Assembly (NCBI GenBank): GCA_016206505.1
Contig: JACQRJ010000064.1
Span: 1-33,896 of the forward strand
Source: Candidatus Peregrinibacteria bacterium
GTDB taxonomy: Bacteria; Patescibacteriota; Gracilibacteria; UBA1369; LOWO2-01-FULL-3
DNA: 33,896 bases
Direction: 5' to 3'
Positions 1 through 9,452 of the stretch are shown one piece after another. The notes beneath the pieces were generated by a model. It saw only the letters and a list, made by a program, of their open reading frames with translations, was not told the origin of the DNA and searched no databases. How positions within the stretch are numbered: position 1 is the stretch's first letter; each line of letters begins with the position of its first letter. Made by a program: the position numbers and the translations under genes.

Positions 1-26
1 GGATTATATTTTTAACCCTCAAACTT

Positions 27-1520
27 ATGAAAAGGTTGAAACGAATGTTTGTATGGATTTCTTTAATGATGAGCATACTGAATGTCGGAATTTTCCGTCT
101 GGCCGCATATGCACAAGAGGCGCCAAGTGTCGTCATTAATGAGATTGCCTGGGCAGGTAGCGCCGATGGCTCCAATGATGAGTGGATTGAACTTTATAAT
201 GTCACAAATTCTCCTGTGGATTTGTCCGGCTGGTATATAGAGGATGATAGCGAGACTGTTTATATGATCGAAAGCGGAGTTTTGGCAGCTCATGGATATT
301 TTGTAATTGAGGATACTGAAGAAGCTGTCAGTTCCTACAAAGCCCAGGTTGTCACCGGTTTGTCATTGGCAAATGCCGGAGATAGTCTCGTTTTAAAAAA
401 TAAAACCGGTCAGGTCATTGACAGCGTGAATACTTCCGGCGGCGCATGGTTTGCAGGGAACAGCACAAGCAAAGCCAGTATGGAAAGGATAAATCCGTCT
501 TCAAGTGGTAATGATGCCTCTAATTGGGCCACAGCATTGTCGTCAAATGGAGAAAAAGGTAGGAATGGCAAGGCGATTTTGGGTACGCCCGGAAGCTACA
601 ACAGTAATTTCGGCGGCAGCGGGCCTGAAGTTTTTATCGAACCGTCTGAAACGATTGCATATAGCGGAGATGAGCTTGTGTTTGAAGTTGCGGTGAAAGA
701 TGTAACTGATTTTTATGCTTATGGCTTTGAACTGAATTATCCCGCTTTGATTTTGGAATTTATTTCGGCACAGGAGCAGGGTTTTATGAAGGCGGATGGC
801 ACAAAAACCGCGTTTAATGCAGCTTTGAAAGATGGAAAAGAAGGTACTTTGGTTGTGGGCAATGCGCGAATGGCAAATCCTGCAAAAGGTATTGATGGCA
901 GCGGCGTACTTTTTCAGATGAAATTCAAAGTTATCAGCGAAGAAAGCGATAGCGGGGCCGTAGAATTTGGTGGAAAGAGCTTTGTGTCCGATAGTAAAGG
1001 AGACATTGTGGCCAAATATACAAATGCGGATGTCAATATCGCAGAAGGGCAAAGTGCAGTTGTTCAACTTGCAAATGTGGCGGCAAAGTTGGGAGAAAAA
1101 CGTTACAGTTTTAAAATTTCCTGGCAGGAGGATCTGGATGGTGCAAATGGTTACATCGTGAAAAAAATGAAACCAAACGGTCAATTTGCTGAGATTGCAA
1201 ATATTGCAGACAGTTTTTATGTCGATGAGAAAGACATAGTTCCGGGGGTTACTTACAAATATCAGGTAATTGCAGTAAAAAATAACGCAATGAGCGAACC
1301 TGTAGTCGTAACCGGAGTGGAGACGAGAGGAATAAAGGGAGACAATGATCGCAGCGATAGCGTGGATGGGCGAGATATTGAAAAATTAGCACGGGCTTTT
1401 GCAAGCGGAATGGAAGATGAAGAATACAATCCTTTGGCGGATAGTAATTTTGACGGTGTAATAGATGGAAGTGATTTGATTGATTTGGGAATGAACTTTG
1501 GGATGACTTATAAAGGCTAA
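27..1520 (+). CDS. Secreted protein: signal peptide, lamin-tail (LTD) domain, cohesin-like domain, Fn3-like domain, C-terminal type I dockerin-like repeat pair
   Basis: N-terminal hydrophobic signal; VVINEIAWAGS...DEWIELYN LTD motif; cohesin-like GDELVFEVAVKDVTDFYAYGFELNYP; two EF-hand-like loops DNDRSDSVDGRDI and ADSNFDGVIDGSDLIDL. Confidence 0.85.
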   Translation: MKRLKRMFVWISLMMSILNVGIFRLAAYAQEAPSVVINEIAWAGSADGSNDEWIELYNVTNSPVDLSGWYIEDDSETVYMIESGVLAAHGYFVIEDTEEAVSSYKAQVVTGLSLANAGDSLVLKNKTGQVIDSVNTSGGAWFAGNSTSKASMERINPSSSGNDASNWATALSSNGEKGRNGKAILGTPGSYNSNFGGSGPEVFIEPSETIAYSGDELVFEVAVKDVTDFYAYGFELNYPALILEFISAQEQGFMKADGTKTAFNAALKDGKEGTLVVGNARMANPAKGIDGSGVLFQMKFKVISEESDSGAVEFGGKSFVSDSKGDIVAKYTNADVNIAEGQSAVVQLANVAAKLGEKRYSFKISWQEDLDGANGYIVKKMKPNGQFAEIANIADSFYVDEKDIVPGVTYKYQVIAVKNNAMSEPVVVTGVETRGIKGDNDRSDSVDGRDIEKLARAFASGMEDEEYNPLADSNFDGVIDGSDLIDLGMNFGMTYKG

Positions 1521-1531
1521 GGATTCTGCGG

Positions 1532-1610
1532 GCTTTGGGGAGGCACATTTTATTTCTTTGCTCAAGCTGCTCTTTGATTCGCAAAGAAATAAAATGTGCC
1601 TCCCCAAAGC
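1532..1610. repeat. Perfect 30-bp inverted repeat with 19-nt loop
   Basis: GCTTTGGGGAGGCACATTTTATTTCTTTGC (1532-1561) is the exact reverse complement of 1581-1610; weaker pairing extends outward. Confidence 0.95.
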
Positions 1611-1663
1611 TTCAGACTTAACCTTTATAGAAGTAAGAATTTAATAATTAATACAAACTTTTT

Positions 1664-2269
1664 ATGGAAAATGTGGAAACTGTTTATATCGAAGGCCAGT
1701 TTTTGGATGGTGATATTTTGAGAACTTCGGTTTTCGGAATGGATTTTGAGGAAGGAGTTTTGGGCATAGCGTTTAATCTAAAATACGACAATGAAATTCT
1801 GGATTTCATAAAATATGAGCCTGGAGAATTTCTGGAACAGGGCGGAGACCCTTTTTATCTGGTTTCAAATGATGAAGATGAAGGGAAAATCGTTTTCGGC
1901 GAAACTTTGCGGCGTGACGATGAATTTCCTTCGGGAGAGGGCAAAGTTGCAGATTTTTACTGGCAAATAATAGAAGACGGCGAGTTTACTTTTTCTTTTG
2001 AAAGAGGTGTTGTTTCTACGCTTGATGCGGTTAGGCAGGATTTGAAAAATGTAGATTGGCAAAGCATAATCTTGCGTCGGGATGAAGATGAGGAGCTGAT
2101 TCTGAATGAGCAAGAGTCAATTTTAAATACCGGAGAGGCAAATTCTTTTTTTGACTTATCGAATTTGTTTCCCTGGTTTGCGATGGGGATATTTTTGATA
2201 GCCATCGGATTATTCATAAGCAAAAAAAGCTTTAAGAAAAGGACATATTCATCTGTCAATTTTAAATAA
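1664..2269 (+). CDS. Cohesin-like domain protein with C-terminal TM anchor and basic tail
   Basis: Cohesin-like DILRTSVFGMDFEEGVLGIAFNLKYDNEILDF; C-terminal FPWFAMGIFLIAIGLFISKKSFKKR. Confidence 0.7.
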   Translation: MENVETVYIEGQFLDGDILRTSVFGMDFEEGVLGIAFNLKYDNEILDFIKYEPGEFLEQGGDPFYLVSNDEDEGKIVFGETLRRDDEFPSGEGKVADFYWQIIEDGEFTFSFERGVVSTLDAVRQDLKNVDWQSIILRRDEDEELILNEQESILNTGEANSFFDLSNLFPWFAMGIFLIAIGLFISKKSFKKRTYSSVNFK

Positions 2270-2342
2270 ATTCTCTTTGTTTGTGTTTGAGGAAATTATG
2301 TATTAAATTTGTCTTAATTGATCAAATAATCCTCCTCATTCC

Positions 2343-2864
2343 ATGATAAAAGAATTTATAACCATCCACGAAGCTGCAGAAATCAGCGGCAAATCAGTTC
2401 AGACCATTCGCAGAGCATTGAAAACAAAAAAAATAAAATTCCGCAAGAAGGGTACGGCTCAGGGTTTCAATTATTTAATTAGTCGAAATTCGATTTTGGA
2501 CTTTTATAAAGTCAAAAACAGTTTTATGAGACACGGAGCGGATGAAGTTTTAAATGAGAATCAGGGCAAGATTCCTTTCGAAGCCGGTGAGGCCGATGCA
2601 ATAAAGAACGATGTAAGAAATGGAGTTAAAAACGAAAAATTGATTGAAGAGGCGTCTGTAAAAGCTTCCGAGAGTTTTAGTGTTTCAACCGAAGATTTCA
2701 AAAATTTCACCAAGACTTTGGAAAGAATGGTGACCCAACATTCCGAAGAGAGGCAGAATTTTTTACGTCTGGTAAATACTTTGCAGGAAAAGATTTTTGT
2801 TCTTGAAAATCAAATGAATCTGTTGCAAAGTCCGAAAAGGAGATGGTATCAGCTTTGGAAGTAA
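2343..2864 (+). CDS. Helix-turn-helix DNA-binding protein with coiled-coil C-terminus
   Basis: ITIHEAAEISGKSVQTIRRALKTKKIKFRKKG resembles an excisionase/MerR-type HTH. Confidence 0.7.
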   Translation: MIKEFITIHEAAEISGKSVQTIRRALKTKKIKFRKKGTAQGFNYLISRNSILDFYKVKNSFMRHGADEVLNENQGKIPFEAGEADAIKNDVRNGVKNEKLIEEASVKASESFSVSTEDFKNFTKTLERMVTQHSEERQNFLRLVNTLQEKIFVLENQMNLLQSPKRRWYQLWK

Positions 2865-2867
2865 ATT

Positions 2868-3506
2868 ATGTTTAAAGATATTTCGTTTTCCTGGGAGCTT
2901 TTGAGAAAGACCCTTCATATTTCGGGGCTTTTTGTTTTGATACTTTACACAGTTTTGTATCATCTATTTTCCCAGCAGGTGGCCATTCTGGCCATGACCG
3001 CTTTATTGCTCATTGTTTTGGAAGTGGACTACATAAGAATAGAGCATAAGCCAAAATTGATTAAAATTTTTGAAGGGATTTTTCGTGAAAAAGAAAAAGA
3101 TTATTTGAATGCAGTGGTCTTCTTTATCATCTCTTGCATCATAAGCTTTGCAGCATTTGATTACTGGATTGCGGTTTTGGCAATGTTGATGACTGTTTTT
3201 GGCGATGCATTTGCCGCTTTATTTGGAAGGCTTTTTGGTGAAACAAAGATTTACAGAGAAAAATCTTATGTAGGAACTTTGGCTGGACTTTTGGCAAATG
3301 TTTTGGTCGGATTTTTTGTAATACCAGCGCTGCCATTGCTTTTCTTTGCCATGGCTTTTGTTGCAAGTATGGTGGAAATGTTTACTGGAAAACTGGATGA
3401 TAATTTAACGGTTCCTCTTTTTGCTGGTTTTGTTGGTCAAATGATAGTTTATTTTTACGATTTAAATTTGCCGCAGGTCAATTTTTCCAATTTAGGTCTA
3501 TTCTGA
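2868..3506 (+). CDS. Polyprenol/dolichol kinase-like integral membrane protein (SEC59/phytol kinase superfamily)
   Basis: Multi-TM; FGDAFAALFGRLFGETKI...KSYVGTLAG motif typical of the family. Confidence 0.7.
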   Translation: MFKDISFSWELLRKTLHISGLFVLILYTVLYHLFSQQVAILAMTALLLIVLEVDYIRIEHKPKLIKIFEGIFREKEKDYLNAVVFFIISCIISFAAFDYWIAVLAMLMTVFGDAFAALFGRLFGETKIYREKSYVGTLAGLLANVLVGFFVIPALPLLFFAMAFVASMVEMFTGKLDDNLTVPLFAGFVGQMIVYFYDLNLPQVNFSNLGLF

Positions 3507-3527
3507 TTTACTTCCTAAATCTTTTTT

Positions 3528-4820
3528 ATGTCCCTTTCTGAAAATACTCTGAAACAGATAAAGAAAGCCGCCTTTCTGATGAAGCCGGATCGCCACGCCA
3601 GAGGCGGGGACGCTGAATTTGAAATGCTGTTTATAACTCCGCAGAGAATAATCGAAGTCAATATTCCGGTGAAAATGGATGATGGAAAATTGAAAATTTT
3701 TAAAGGCTTTAGGGTACAGCATAATAATACTATGGGACCTTATAAGGGTGGTATCCGTTATCATCAGGATGTGGATATGGAAGAGGTTAAGGCTCTGGCT
3801 TTTTGGATGACGATAAAATGTTCTGTGATGGGGCTTGATCTGGGTGGAGCGAAAGGCGGGATTGTGGTGAACCCAAAAGAGTTGTCTAAAGGCGAAGTTG
3901 AGAAATTGACAAGGGCTTATGTCCGTTTGATTGCCAATGATATCGGGCCAACTTTTGATATTCCGGCTCCCGATGTAAATACAAATCCGGAAATTATGTC
4001 TTTAATATACGACGAATATTCAAAAATTGCGGGGAAAGACAGTCCCGGCGTGGTTACCGGCAAGCCAGTTGATAATCATGGCAGTAAGGGAAGGGATATT
4101 GCTACGGCTCAAGGTGGAGTTTTTGTGTTGCATGAATTGGTGCAGGAACAAAAAATGGTGACTGCTGAAACTCGCGTAGTGATTCAGGGTTTTGGTAATG
4201 CCGGTGGAGTCGTGGCGAAGTTATTGGCGGCCGAAGGGTACAAAATTGTGGGAGCATCGGATTCACAAGGCGGAATTATTTGTAATTATGGAATTGATTC
4301 GGAGAGCTTACTTCAATGCAAGGTAGAAAAGAAAACTGTAAAAGAATGCGGTTTGCATGTTACAGAGTTGCATGGTTTAAGTGGAGCAAGTTGTAAAAAA
4401 GTTTCCAATGAAGAATTGCTTGAGCAGGAGTGCGATATTCTGGTTTTGGCGGCTTTGGAAAATCAGATAACTGTCAAAAATGCGCCAAAAATTAAAGCAA
4501 AGTTTATTTTGGAATTGGCAAACGGGCCTACTTCCCCTGATGCGGATGATATTTTGAAAGAACGGGGAGTAGTTGTTATTCCCGATATTTTGGCGAATGC
4601 GGGGGGCGTGACTGTGAGCTATTTTGAAATGCTGCAAAATGCGGCCGGAGTCAGCTGGTCTTTGGAAGAAGTTTTTGAAAAATTGAAAGAAAAAATGATT
4701 ACGGCTTTCAAAGAAGTTCAGCAAATGGCGGAAAAGTATAAATGCACCCTAAGAGAGGCGGCTTATATTCGGGCGATTTCGCGGATTGAGGCCGGATTGA
4801 AAGCAAAGTCTTTGCTGTGA
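3528..4820 (+). CDS. gdhA: Glu/Leu/Phe/Val dehydrogenase (glutamate dehydrogenase)
   Basis: IPVKMDDGKLKIFKGFRVQHNNTMGPYKGGIRYH; GGAKGGI; GFGNAGG NAD(P)-binding motif. Confidence 0.95.
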   Translation: MSLSENTLKQIKKAAFLMKPDRHARGGDAEFEMLFITPQRIIEVNIPVKMDDGKLKIFKGFRVQHNNTMGPYKGGIRYHQDVDMEEVKALAFWMTIKCSVMGLDLGGAKGGIVVNPKELSKGEVEKLTRAYVRLIANDIGPTFDIPAPDVNTNPEIMSLIYDEYSKIAGKDSPGVVTGKPVDNHGSKGRDIATAQGGVFVLHELVQEQKMVTAETRVVIQGFGNAGGVVAKLLAAEGYKIVGASDSQGGIICNYGIDSESLLQCKVEKKTVKECGLHVTELHGLSGASCKKVSNEELLEQECDILVLAALENQITVKNAPKIKAKFILELANGPTSPDADDILKERGVVVIPDILANAGGVTVSYFEMLQNAAGVSWSLEEVFEKLKEKMITAFKEVQQMAEKYKCTLREAAYIRAISRIEAGLKAKSLL

Positions 4821-4831
4821 TAGTACTTCCC

Positions 4832-4860
4832 TTGTCTTTCAATTTGGCTTTTCATATACT
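4832..4860 (+). promoter_or_regulatory. Sigma70-like promoter for ppdK
   Basis: TTGTCT-17 nt-TATACT; in-frame ATG at 4868 lies 7 nt downstream. Confidence 0.6.
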
Positions 4861-4867
4861 GCGGAAT

Positions 4868-7525
4868 ATGATTATCCAAAGTTCATCAGTTGCTAAAGCC
4901 GCTATCATGAAAAATTTCGCAAAAAAAGAAAAATTTATTTACTCTTTCGATGAAGGAGACAAAAGCATGAAAGAGCTTTTGGGAGGCAAGGGGGCAAATT
5001 TGTCCGAAATGACAAAAATCGGCGTACCCGTACCTTTCGGATTTACAATCACGACTGAAATGTGCGCGCATTTTCTGGAACATGGTGAATATCCGGCGAG
5101 TTTTGGCGAGGAGCTTGAGGAAAAACTGAATTTATTGGAGATTACGATGAGAAAAAAATTCGGCGATAAAAATGCGCCTTTACTCGTTTCGGTGCGCAGC
5201 GGAGCGGCTGTTTCCATGCCTGGGATGATGGATACGGTTTTGAATCTGGGACTAAATGATGAAACTGTAGAAGGTCTAATTAAGCAGACGGGCAATGAGC
5301 GTTTTGCTTATGACAGTTATCGCCGTTTTGTCCAAATGTTCGGCAATGTGGTGATGGGGGTCGATCACGATCATTTTGAGGAAATTCTTGAAGGCGTGAA
5401 AGAAGAAAAGGGTGTGGGGATGGACACGGATCTCGATGGTGAAGATTTCAAAAAAATGGTTGCCGATTTCAAAAAAATGATTAAGGAAAAAACCGGAGAC
5501 AATTTTCCCGATAGCCCTTATGAACAGCTAAAAATGGCGATCGAGGCGGTTTTCAATTCCTGGAAAAATGATCGCGCGATCACTTACAGAAGGATTCACG
5601 GAATTACAGGGCTGAAAGGTACTGCCGTGACTGTGCAATCGATGGTTTTCGGCAATATGGGTGACGATAGCGGTACGGGTGTGGCTTTTACACGGGATCC
5701 TTCCACGGGCGAGCGTATTTTTTACGGAGAATTTTTGATGAATGCGCAGGGTGAAGACGTGGTTGCGGGGATTCGTACGCCGATGCCGATTGATAAATTG
5801 AAAGAGATGAATGGGGGCGTTTATGATGAGCTTTTTGAAGTGAAGGAAAATCTGGAGAAACATTATAAAGATATGCAGGATATCGAATTTACAATTGAAA
5901 AAGGTAAGCTCTTTTTGTTGCAGACAAGAAATGGGAAAAGGACGGCGCATGCGGCATTGAGGATTGCGGTTACAATGGTTGAGGAGGGGTTGATTACAAA
6001 AGAAGAAGCATTGCTGAAAATTGATGCAAAGGCTTTGAATCAACTTTTGCATCCGCAAATAAAGGCCAGCGCTGAGAGAAAAGTGGTTGCCAAGGGCTTG
6101 CCCGCTTCGCCTGGAGCCGCCTGTGGGAAGGTGGTTTTTAGCGCGGATGATGCATGTGAGGCTGTGAAGGAGCGCGCCGAAAAAGTTATATTGGTACGCA
6201 AAGAAACAAGTCCGGAGGATATTCATGGGATGCATATTTCCGAAGGAATTTTGACGGCGCGCGGCGGGATGACCAGTCATGCCGCGGTTGTTTGCCGAGG
6301 AATGGGAAAATGCTGCGTGGCCGGGTGTAATGAAATTATGGTAAATGCCGCAGCCAAGAAAATCGTGATTGGAGATTTGGTTATCAATGAAGGCGATATA
6401 ATCACCCTGGACGGTTCGACAGGAGAAGTGATGCTGGGCGAAATGGAGATGCAAAAGCCCGAGCTTACCGGAAATTTTAAGACTGTGATGAATTGGGCGG
6501 ATGAAATTCGCAAATTAAAAGTAAGAACAAATGCCGATACTCCGGAAGATTGCAAAGTGGCGATTGATTTTGGAGCAGAGGGAATAGGGCTTTGTAGAAC
6601 AGAGCATATGTTTTTTGATGAAGCGCGGATTCCTTTGGTGCGCAGAATGATTTTGGCAAAGACTGCGGATGACAGGGTGGAGCCGTTGAAAAAACTGAAA
6701 GAATTTCAAAAAAATGATTTTATCGGAATTTTTGAAGTAATGGAGGGCAGACCGGTGACTGTGAGGTTGCTTGATCCCCCATTGCATGAATTTTTGCCTG
6801 ATACAGATGAGCAGATCGAGGCTCTTTCGAAAGATATGAAATTAAGCAGCGATGATTTGAAAACGATTGTTTCCAGTCTGCATGAAATAAATCCAATGCT
6901 TGGCCACCGCGGATGCAGGCTTGGCATCACTTTTCCCGAGATTTACAGAATGCAGGTTCAGGCCATTTGCGAAGCGGCGATAGAGGTTTCCGCAAAAGGC
7001 AAAAGAGTGAATGTGGAAATTGAAATTCCGCTGGTGGGGCATGTAAATGAATTGAAATATTTGCGTGAACTTGCTTGCGGCGTCATTGCGACTTACGAAG
7101 ATATAAATTTCGATTATAAAATCGGCACGATGATTGAAGTGCCAAGAGCCTGCATGACTGCCAATGAAATCGCCGAGGTTGCGGATTTCTTTTCATTCGG
7201 GACAAATGATTTAACTCAAATGACTTTTGGTTTCAGCAGAGATGATGTAGGGAAATTTATGAATGATTATCTGTCAAAAGGCATTTTGGAAAGGGATCCG
7301 ATGGCTTCAATCGATCAGGAAGGGGTTGGTTCTTTGATGAGAATTTGTATTGAATTGGGCAGAAAAGTGAAACACGATCTGGATATTGGCATTTGCGGGG
7401 AACATGGAGGAGATCCCGATTCCGTGATTTTTTGCCATAAAATAGGACTGAATTATGTGAGCTGCAGTCCATATCGGGTGCCGATTGCAAAACTTGCGGC
7501 GGCGCAGGCGGTTTTGAAGCGGTAG
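4868..7525 (+). CDS. ppdK: Pyruvate, phosphate dikinase (alternative start 4907)
   Basis: GGKGANLSEM N-terminus; GGMTSHAAVVCRGMGK phosphohistidine motif; IGLCRTEHMF; SFGTNDLTQMTFGFSRDD. Confidence 0.95.
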   Translation: MIIQSSSVAKAAIMKNFAKKEKFIYSFDEGDKSMKELLGGKGANLSEMTKIGVPVPFGFTITTEMCAHFLEHGEYPASFGEELEEKLNLLEITMRKKFGDKNAPLLVSVRSGAAVSMPGMMDTVLNLGLNDETVEGLIKQTGNERFAYDSYRRFVQMFGNVVMGVDHDHFEEILEGVKEEKGVGMDTDLDGEDFKKMVADFKKMIKEKTGDNFPDSPYEQLKMAIEAVFNSWKNDRAITYRRIHGITGLKGTAVTVQSMVFGNMGDDSGTGVAFTRDPSTGERIFYGEFLMNAQGEDVVAGIRTPMPIDKLKEMNGGVYDELFEVKENLEKHYKDMQDIEFTIEKGKLFLLQTRNGKRTAHAALRIAVTMVEEGLITKEEALLKIDAKALNQLLHPQIKASAERKVVAKGLPASPGAACGKVVFSADDACEAVKERAEKVILVRKETSPEDIHGMHISEGILTARGGMTSHAAVVCRGMGKCCVAGCNEIMVNAAAKKIVIGDLVINEGDIITLDGSTGEVMLGEMEMQKPELTGNFKTVMNWADEIRKLKVRTNADTPEDCKVAIDFGAEGIGLCRTEHMFFDEARIPLVRRMILAKTADDRVEPLKKLKEFQKNDFIGIFEVMEGRPVTVRLLDPPLHEFLPDTDEQIEALSKDMKLSSDDLKTIVSSLHEINPMLGHRGCRLGITFPEIYRMQVQAICEAAIEVSAKGKRVNVEIEIPLVGHVNELKYLRELACGVIATYEDINFDYKIGTMIEVPRACMTANEIAEVADFFSFGTNDLTQMTFGFSRDDVGKFMNDYLSKGILERDPMASIDQEGVGSLMRICIELGRKVKHDLDIGICGEHGGDPDSVIFCHKIGLNYVSCSPYRVPIAKLAAAQAVLKR

Positions 7526-7598
7526 ATTTATCAACACTACTTCTAAAGAGAATACAGTCAGTCTATGACTGAAGTGAAAAAAATGCTAAAGTGTAAGT

Positions 7599-7916
7599 AT
7601 GAATCTTGAACATTATTCTTTGGATAAATTGGGAAAAGAAATTGCAGCCATTATCAGAAATCATTTGGATGTTTCAAAATATCGGGTGTTTTTTTTCGGT
7701 TCACGGGTAACAGGTAAAAATACTGAGAGGTCGGATATAGATATTGGTATTGAAGGACCAATCCCCGTGGACGTAGAAACAATGATGGAAATAGAGGAAG
7801 AAATTGATAAACTGCCTACGCTTTACAAAATAGAAATTGTTGATTTCGTTAAAGTGGAGCCGAAATTTAAACAAGTCGCAAAACAGCATATTGAATACTT
7901 AAAAACTGATAAATGA
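7599..7916 (+). CDS. MNT-type minimal nucleotidyltransferase
   Basis: FFGSRVTGKNTERSDIDIGI nucleotidyltransferase signature. Confidence 0.85.
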   Translation: MNLEHYSLDKLGKEIAAIIRNHLDVSKYRVFFFGSRVTGKNTERSDIDIGIEGPIPVDVETMMEIEEEIDKLPTLYKIEIVDFVKVEPKFKQVAKQHIEYLKTDK

Positions 7917-7999
7917 CCAAATTCCAATCATTACATGAAAATTTCATTGATTATACGCCCAGTTCGCCCCAATTGAGCTTTGACCTGAGCATGCGGTAG
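7913..7999 (+). pseudogene. Truncated HEPN/nucleotidyltransferase-substrate-binding partner (N-terminus only)
   Basis: ATGA overlap with the MNT stop; reads MTKFQSLHENFI then runs into the antisense of the nadK 3' end (DYTPSSPQLSFDLSMR*). Confidence 0.6.
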
Positions 8000-8841
8000 T
8001 ATCTGTTGCCGGTACGGAGGATATAAGCGTGTCTGGTGCTTTTTCGGATTTTGATTTTGTCGCCGTATTCCAAAGAAACCAGATCCTGGCCGTCTATCGT
8101 TAAACCAAGTTGTGTTCTTTCTTTGAGACGCTCGGTTTCTATGGTGATTTCCAATTGTTTTTTGTCGGGTATGACAATAGAGCGCATGGAGAGTGATGCG
8201 GGACAAATCGGAGTTACCGTGATGCTTTGAATATAGGGATGCACAATTGGTCCACCGGCGGAAAGCGAATGAGCGGTCGAACCGGTGGGAGTGGCTACAA
8301 TCAGACCATCGGCTTTGATTTGCACCAATTTGCGATGATCGACTGAAAGATCCATGGTGATAAGACGGGCAAAGGCTCCCTGATTGATTACGGCATCGTT
8401 TAGAGACAAGAAGCTTTGGAGCTTTTTATTGTTGCGATAAATAGTAACCCGCAGCATTGAACGCTTATCAATGTGATATTTGCCGTCAAAAATCTTATTG
8501 AGATTTTCAAAAAGTTTTTCAGGTGTGGATTCTGTGAGAAAACCGAGATTGCCGAAATTGACCGGCAATATGTAAACTTTTTTGCGCGGAAGTTTGCGTG
8601 CGGTTTTTAAGACGGTGCCGTCGCCGCCAAAAATAAGAATCAGATCGGAACGTTGCAAAACCTGCTCGCGAGTGCAGCCTTTTTCATTGTTATTCAGCGC
8701 TTTGCAGGAGGCTTCGTCAAAAATGATTTCTTTTTTATGTTTATTTAAATAATTTACAAGCTTTTTAAGAGTTGGGGTGTGATGCGTGATATTGCTTTTG
8801 CAGATCAATCCGACTTTTTGGAAGGAAAGTTTTGGCGACAT
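7951..8841 (-). CDS. nadK: NAD kinase
   Basis: IFGGDGTVLKTARK; NFGNLGFLTE; TPTGSTAHSLSAGGPIVHP. Confidence 0.95.
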   Translation of the reverse strand: MSPKLSFQKVGLICKSNITHHTPTLKKLVNYLNKHKKEIIFDEASCKALNNNEKGCTREQVLQRSDLILIFGGDGTVLKTARKLPRKKVYILPVNFGNLGFLTESTPEKLFENLNKIFDGKYHIDKRSMLRVTIYRNNKKLQSFLSLNDAVINQGAFARLITMDLSVDHRKLVQIKADGLIVATPTGSTAHSLSAGGPIVHPYIQSITVTPICPASLSMRSIVIPDKKQLEITIETERLKERTQLGLTIDGQDLVSLEYGDKIKIRKSTRHAYILRTGNRYYRMLRSKLNWGELGV

Positions 8842-8960
8842 GGTTATATTTTACCATAAAAATGGCATTTTTTTAATGGGTGCTTGGTTGGGAGATTTTG
8901 TGCCAGGTTTCTTGACTTATTCTGCGATTATGCTACATTTTGCCAAAATAAATTTTTTTT

Positions 8961-9452
8961 ATGCCTTATGAAGAGATTTTAGATCTTTTGGCGGCTTCCG
9001 GTGATGATCTGTTTACCAAGGCTTTTAGGGAAGTTGGGATTGTGGAATATGTTCAGGGTCGTACAATGGCGGGAAAAAAGCTTAATGGATGGTTGACAGA
9101 GGGTGGTTATGGTGGAGAGGTTGCAGTTAACGACCATGATCCCGCCGCTCCAAGTTATGCAGGTGCAACAATTTTTTCCAACGGTTTTCAGTTTCGTATT
9201 TGTTCGAAGGGCGCCGTTTGTCCTCTACCTGCAAATCTGGCCGGATTTCTCGCAGGCCTTGGCTGTACGGATTGCATGTTTTCGGGTCAGGGGCATGTTT
9301 TAAATATTAATGTACCTTTTGAAGTGATGGAGCCTGAGATGAAGTCTGTTCAGGATGGGCCTATTGATCCCGGCGTTCGAAGAATGATTGATGATATGCG
9401 TAGTCGTCAGAGTGGCATCATAGAAAAGACCTGCTATAATTGTCTTCCATAA
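8961..9452 (+). CDS. Hypothetical protein
   Basis: 163-aa ORF with plausible upstream promoter (TTGACT...TACATT); C-terminal CYNCLP. Confidence 0.65.
   Translation: MPYEEILDLLAASGDDLFTKAFREVGIVEYVQGRTMAGKKLNGWLTEGGYGGEVAVNDHDPAAPSYAGATIFSNGFQFRICSKGAVCPLPANLAGFLAGLGCTDCMFSGQGHVLNINVPFEVMEPEMKSVQDGPIDPGVRRMIDDMRSRQSGIIEKTCYNCLP

Noticed and set aside
543-1184. Long antisense ORFs (e.g. 543-1184 -, 5528-6454 -, 11710-12234 -, 23208-23723 -, 29154-29675 -)
   Set aside because: Lie opposite clear coding genes and have compositions typical of antisense frames without recognisable domains.
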